DNA of 64,000 nucleotides from Stenotrophomonas lactitubi. Its GTDB lineage: Bacteria; Pseudomonadota; Gammaproteobacteria; Xanthomonadales; Xanthomonadaceae. The notes under the pieces are model-generated. The model saw only the letters and a program-made list of their open reading frames with translations, searched no databases and had not been told where the DNA came from. Below, one piece after another: positions 60,356 through 64,000 of this stretch; within the stretch, counting starts at the first letter, position 1, and each line of letters begins with the position of its first letter. Location of the stretch: contig NZ_PHQX01000001.1 in NCBI RefSeq assembly GCF_002803515.1, positions 2,418,001 to 2,482,000 of the forward strand, read 5' to 3'. A program made the translations under genes and the position numbers.

Positions 60356-62299
60356 TCAGCCGCGCTGTACGCCTGCGCGCACCTGCCGCCAATGGTCCTG
60401 CCAGGCCTGGAACATCAGCACGTTCCACAGGTGCGTGTGCCACTTGCGCTGGCCACCCAGGAACTGCTGCCACAGCGGCTGCACGGCCGCAGCCGACAGC
60501 ACGCCCTCGCGTTCCAGCCGCGCCGGCTGCAGCAGCTCGTCCGCCCAGGGCTTCAGATCGCCCTTCAGCCAATCACTGACCGGCGCGCCGAATCCCCGCT
60601 TGGGCCGGTGCACCATCGACTGCGGCACGTACCGCCCCAGCACGCGCTTGAGCAGCACCTTGCTGGTCGATTCACTGCGCTTGAAGCCCAGCGGCAGCGA
60701 CCACGCGAATTCGGCCACGCGCCAGTCCAGCAAGGGCGCGCGCGCCTCCAGGCTGACCGCCATCGAGGTACGGTCGACCTTGCACAGCAGGTCGTCGGGC
60801 AGATAGCTGACGAAGTCGGCCAGCATCATCGCGTCGGCCGGCGTACCGGCACCATGCAGCGGATCGGCCAGATCGTAGAAGCTGCCCGCCTCGCGTGCAC
60901 CGATCACCGCCGCCGCCGGATCGCGCCAGCGCGAAATGCGGTTGCGATACACATCGCCGATGCCGCGCGCGCCGGTTTCGGCCAGCAACGCGGCCAACCC
61001 GCCGGTGCGCGACGCTTCACCCTGCTGGTGTGCACGCGCGCCCATCCAGCGCCGCAGCGGCGCTGGCACCCGTCCCAGCATCTGCCAGTTGCGCAGCGCG
61101 CGTACATAGCGGGTATAGCCGAAAAACAGTTCATCGCCACCGTCACCGGACAACGCGACGGTCACGCCCTGCCGGGCGAGGCGGGCGACCAGCGCGGTCG
61201 GCACCTGCGAGGCATCGGCAAAGGGTTCATCGAACATTGCCGGCAGCTGCGGCACCACCGCCAGCGCATCGGCGCCGCTGACGTACAGTTCGGTGTGATC
61301 GCAGCCAAGATGGGTGGCCACTTCCCTGGCCAACGGCGCCTCGTCGTGGTGGGAGCCGCTGAAGCCGATGCTGAAGCTGTGCACCGGCTGCCCGCTCTGC
61401 GCCTGCATCAGCGCCGCCACCAGCGACGAATCGGTGCCGCCGGACAGGAACACGCCCACCGGCACATCGGCCACCATGCGCAGCGCCACCGCATCCCGCA
61501 GCAGGCCATCCAGCTGCTCCTCGGCCTCCTCGATGCGGTCCTGGAACGGCGCGGCCAGTGCAGCCTGCATGCGCGCACGCGCGTCCCAGTACGGACGCTG
61601 TGCCTGCTCTGGGCGATGGGCGCTGGCCCCTGCCGCCACCGCCGCCGCATCCAGCCGCAGCACGCGGCCGGGCATCAGCTTGTAGCAGCGCTGGTGGATG
61701 CTGTGCGGTGCGGGGATGTAGTCCAGCCGCAGCAGCAGCGTCAGCGCATCGCGGTCGATATCGTTGTCGAAATCCGGGTGCTGCCACAGCGCCTTCAGCT
61801 CGGAGCCGAACACCAGCGCATCACCGGCCCAGCCGTAGTACAGCGGCTTCTTGCCGACCCGGTCGCGGGCCAGCCACAGGCACTGTTCCTGGCGATCCCA
61901 CAAGGCAATGGCGAACATGCCGTTGGCGCGCTGCAGGGTGTCCTCGACGCCCCACTGCAGGATCGCGGCCAGCAGCACCTCGGTATCGGAATGGCCACGG
62001 AACGCATGGCCCAAGGGTTCCAGTTCCGCGCGCAGCTCGGCGAAGTTGTAGACCTCGCCGTTGTAGGCCATCACATAGCGGCCGTCGGCCGAGGCCATCG
62101 GCTGGTGGCCCAGCGGTGAAAGATCGAGGATGCTCAGGCGCCGGTGGGCCAGGGCGATGCCGGCGGCGGCATCGACCCAGGTACCGCCGTCATCCGGCCC
62201 GCGATGGTGCAGCGCCTGGCCCATGGCCAGCGCCTGCGCCTGCAGGACCTCGGCCGGCGTCTGAGCCGCCGGCAACAACATTCCCGCCAATCCACACAT
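60356..62299 (-). CDS. asnB: Asparagine synthetase-like glutamine amidotransferase (AsnB family)
   Basis: 647 aa. N-terminal Ntn glutaminase begins MCGLAG with the catalytic Cys2 and MAYNGEVYNFAELR; the synthase half has the ATP-pyrophosphatase loop SGGTDSSLVAAL near residue 290. It forms an amide from a carboxylate, glutamine and ATP. Length and the N-terminus match the family seen in exopolysaccharide and natural-product loci rather than only housekeeping asparagine synthesis. The stop codon of the upstream E1 gene is three bases before its ATG, so they form an operon. Confidence 0.9.
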   Translation of the reverse strand: MCGLAGMLLPAAQTPAEVLQAQALAMGQALHHRGPDDGGTWVDAAAGIALAHRRLSILDLSPLGHQPMASADGRYVMAYNGEVYNFAELRAELEPLGHAFRGHSDTEVLLAAILQWGVEDTLQRANGMFAIALWDRQEQCLWLARDRVGKKPLYYGWAGDALVFGSELKALWQHPDFDNDIDRDALTLLLRLDYIPAPHSIHQRCYKLMPGRVLRLDAAAVAAGASAHRPEQAQRPYWDARARMQAALAAPFQDRIEEAEEQLDGLLRDAVALRMVADVPVGVFLSGGTDSSLVAALMQAQSGQPVHSFSIGFSGSHHDEAPLAREVATHLGCDHTELYVSGADALAVVPQLPAMFDEPFADASQVPTALVARLARQGVTVALSGDGGDELFFGYTRYVRALRNWQMLGRVPAPLRRWMGARAHQQGEASRTGGLAALLAETGARGIGDVYRNRISRWRDPAAAVIGAREAGSFYDLADPLHGAGTPADAMMLADFVSYLPDDLLCKVDRTSMAVSLEARAPLLDWRVAEFAWSLPLGFKRSESTSKVLLKRVLGRYVPQSMVHRPKRGFGAPVSDWLKGDLKPWADELLQPARLEREGVLSAAAVQPLWQQFLGGQRKWHTHLWNVLMFQAWQDHWRQVRAGVQRG

Positions 62300-62302
62300 G
62301 CA

Positions 62303-64000
62303 TCAGGGTTCCTGCGCCAGGTCGAGGGCGGCGCCAATCACCGCATTGTCGCTTGGAAGCCCGAACATTGCTGCCCCCGCCAGCGGCGTATAGGTATCGG
62401 CACCACAGACCCGGCGCACCGGCAGGTGGCCATGGCCGGCCTCGACCAGCGCGGTGATCACGCCCTCGCCGACGCCCCCGCTCTGCCGCCCCTCGTCCAG
62501 CACCAGCACCCGTTGCGCGGTGGCGGCCTGGGCGCCGATGAAGGCGGCATTCAACGGCACCAGCCAGCGCAGGTCGACCACCCGCACCTGCCAGCCCAGC
62601 TGCTGCTCGATAGCGGTCGCTGCGCGCAGCGCCATCGGCACACCGTTGCCGTAGGTGAAGATCACCAGATCGGTGGCATCCGGCGCGTACACCCTGCCCT
62701 CGCCCAGCACCAGCGCCTGCCCGGGTGCGGGGTAGTCGAACAACCACTGGCCATCGCCGGCCGTGTGCAGATCCTTGGTCATGTAAAGGGCAATCGGTTC
62801 CAGGAACACCGCTACCCGGCCATCCACGCGGGCCAATGCCGCCAATGTGCGCAGCATCATCACCGCATCATCGCCACGCGACGGACAGCCCACCACCAGC
62901 CCCGGGATGTCACGCAGCGCCGTGATCGAGTTGTCGTTGTGGAAATGGCCGCCGAACCCCTTCTGGTAGCCCAGCCCGGCCACCCGTACCAGCATCGGGT
63001 TGCGGAACTGGTCATTGGAGAAGAACTGCAGCGAGCAGGCCTCGCCACGCAGCTGGTCGATGGCGTTGTGCAGGTAGGCCAGGTACTGGATTTCCGGAAT
63101 CGGCAACATGCCCATGTTGGCCAGCCCCTGGGCCATGCCCAGGATCAGGGTCTCGTCCAGCAGCGTGTTGAATACCCGGCGCGGGCCGAAACGGCGCAGC
63201 AGGTCGCGCGTCACCGTGTAGACGCCGCCTTTCTGCGCGACGTCCTCGCCAAACAGCAGCGCCTGCGGATACTTGCCCAGCAGTTCCTGCAGCCCGTGGT
63301 TGATCTGGATCGCCAGGTGCCGCGGCGGTTGCCGCTCGGGCAGCGCGTCGGCACCGCCGTACAGCGCCTGCCGGGCCTCGACGGGCGCCACGCGCTCGGC
63401 CTCGGCCTGTACCGCTGCCGGCGTATAGGGTGCCAACGGCGTGATCACTTCCTGCAATGTCTGCAGCTTCGGACGCGTATCGGCATCAATGGCAGCGGCC
63501 ATGCAGCGCGCGCGCAGGGTTTCATAGGCGGCCTCGACGCCGGCCGCATCCATCCAGCCCGATTCCAGTGCGATCTGCGCCGAGCGCAGCAGCGGGTCCT
63601 GCGCCTCGGCCGTGCACAGCTCCGCCAGCGCACGCCATTCCACCTCGAAGTCGGTACCGGCATGGCCCATCAACCGCGTGGTCCGCAGGTGCAGGAAGGT
63701 AGGCCGACGCGTGCGCCGGCAATGCTCGACCGCCGCCTGCACCTGCGCGTGCCCGGCCGCCAGGTCCAGGCCATCGGCGAAGAAATAGTCCAGGCCCGGT
63801 TGCCGGCTGAAGCGCTCTGCGATCCATCCTTCAGGTGTTTTCACCGAAATGCCAAGGCCATTGTCCTCGCACACGAACAGGATCGGCACCGGCAGCTTCT
63901 GGTAGGCCGACCACATCGCGGTATTGAACGCAGTCTGCGCGGTGGCATGGTTGGCCGAGGCATCGCCGAAGGAGCACATCACGATGCTGTCGGCTGGAAT
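62303..64000 (-). CDS. 2-oxoacid dehydrogenase E1, fused alpha and beta subunits (N-terminus cut by window edge)
   Basis: 565 residues visible; the frame is open to the window end and the gene continues beyond it. The alpha part carries the ThDP motif CSFGDASANHATAQTA near the edge and LMGHAGTDFE. A linker of about 40 residues leads to the beta part starting HLAIQINHGLQELL with LLFGEDVAQKGGVYT and RVNTLLDE-like blocks. Alpha and beta E1 are usually separate; here they are one polypeptide. Substrate could be a branched-chain oxoacid or acetoin-like compound. No E2 or E3 gene is next to it in the window. Confidence 0.88.
   Translation of the reverse strand: MPADSIVMCSFGDASANHATAQTAFNTAMWSAYQKLPVPILFVCEDNGLGISVKTPEGWIAERFSRQPGLDYFFADGLDLAAGHAQVQAAVEHCRRTRRPTFLHLRTTRLMGHAGTDFEVEWRALAELCTAEAQDPLLRSAQIALESGWMDAAGVEAAYETLRARCMAAAIDADTRPKLQTLQEVITPLAPYTPAAVQAEAERVAPVEARQALYGGADALPERQPPRHLAIQINHGLQELLGKYPQALLFGEDVAQKGGVYTVTRDLLRRFGPRRVFNTLLDETLILGMAQGLANMGMLPIPEIQYLAYLHNAIDQLRGEACSLQFFSNDQFRNPMLVRVAGLGYQKGFGGHFHNDNSITALRDIPGLVVGCPSRGDDAVMMLRTLAALARVDGRVAVFLEPIALYMTKDLHTAGDGQWLFDYPAPGQALVLGEGRVYAPDATDLVIFTYGNGVPMALRAATAIEQQLGWQVRVVDLRWLVPLNAAFIGAQAATAQRVLVLDEGRQSGGVGEGVITALVEAGHGHLPVRRVCGADTYTPLAGAAMFGLPSDNAVIGAALDLAQEP

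Overview
The window is a GC-rich gammaproteobacterial chromosome segment, and its gene content and repeats point to Stenotrophomonas (S. maltophilia complex) or a very close Xanthomonadaceae relative. The evidence is: many short GTAG-headed palindromes of the kind described as SMAG elements in S. maltophilia; a methionine synthase split into two genes; a 1,658-residue NAD-dependent glutamate dehydrogenase; a eukaryote-like kynurenine pathway cluster; and a YtrA-type regulator/ABC operon with a GGTG-N16-CACC operator as described in Xanthomonas. No phage, insertion sequence, CRISPR array, rRNA or tRNA was seen. Most of the window is core chromosome.

Layout. 0-0.9 kb: ribosomal operon rpsF-rpsR-rplI on the minus strand. 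1-5.1 kb: CbrC-family protein, an A-type Fe-S carrier, asnS, two small conserved proteins and a PaiB-like flavoprotein. 5.1-9.2 kb: carbonic anhydrase followed by haaO, kynU and kmo, which take kynurenine through 3-hydroxykynurenine and 3-hydroxyanthranilate towards quinolinate and NAD. 9.2-11.9 kb: exonuclease I, a DUF2461 protein and a DUF2939 protein. 12-19 kb (minus): 5'-nucleotidase, NAD kinase and the giant glutamate dehydrogenase. 19.3-24.4 kb: a TetR-MFP-RND efflux operon without its own outer-membrane channel. 24.7-25.6 kb: an isolated unknown exported protein. 25.7-31.8 kb: an acyl-CoA dehydrogenase divergent from an ArsR-methyltransferase fusion regulator and the split metH pair. 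31.9-35.9 kb (minus): DUF2058, SlyX, UDP-glucose dehydrogenase, a periplasmic FKBP isomerase and an exported glutathione peroxidase.

36.2-40.8 kb is the most interesting accessory-looking block. A promoter overlapped by a YtrA-type operator drives a tiny exported protein, the YtrA regulator, an ABC ATPase and permease, a repetitive GSGD solenoid protein, a YggN-like lipoprotein and probably a shortened lipoprotein paralogue. 40.9-52.8 kb is central metabolism: fumC, purB, a ribosomal oxygenase of the YcfD type, a GNAT fusion, and the 2-oxoglutarate dehydrogenase operon sucA-sucB-lpdA. 53-58 kb: small unknown proteins, then a TonB-dependent receptor-PhoD phosphatase operon with a plausible Pho box. 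58-64 kb (minus): dnaB, a flavin reductase, and an unusual pair of an asparagine-synthetase-like enzyme and a fused alpha/beta 2-oxoacid dehydrogenase E1 that runs off the right edge.

The non-coding DNA is rich in structure. Three large double-stem elements (13.8, 44.1 and 44.5 kb) have unrelated perfect stems but a conserved TCCA/TGGA loop and a conserved linker. A 65-bp near-perfect palindrome closes metH, and at least nine SMAG-like loci sit between genes. The candidates most worth following up are these double-stem elements, the YtrA operon with its small exported protein, and the asnB-E1 pair.
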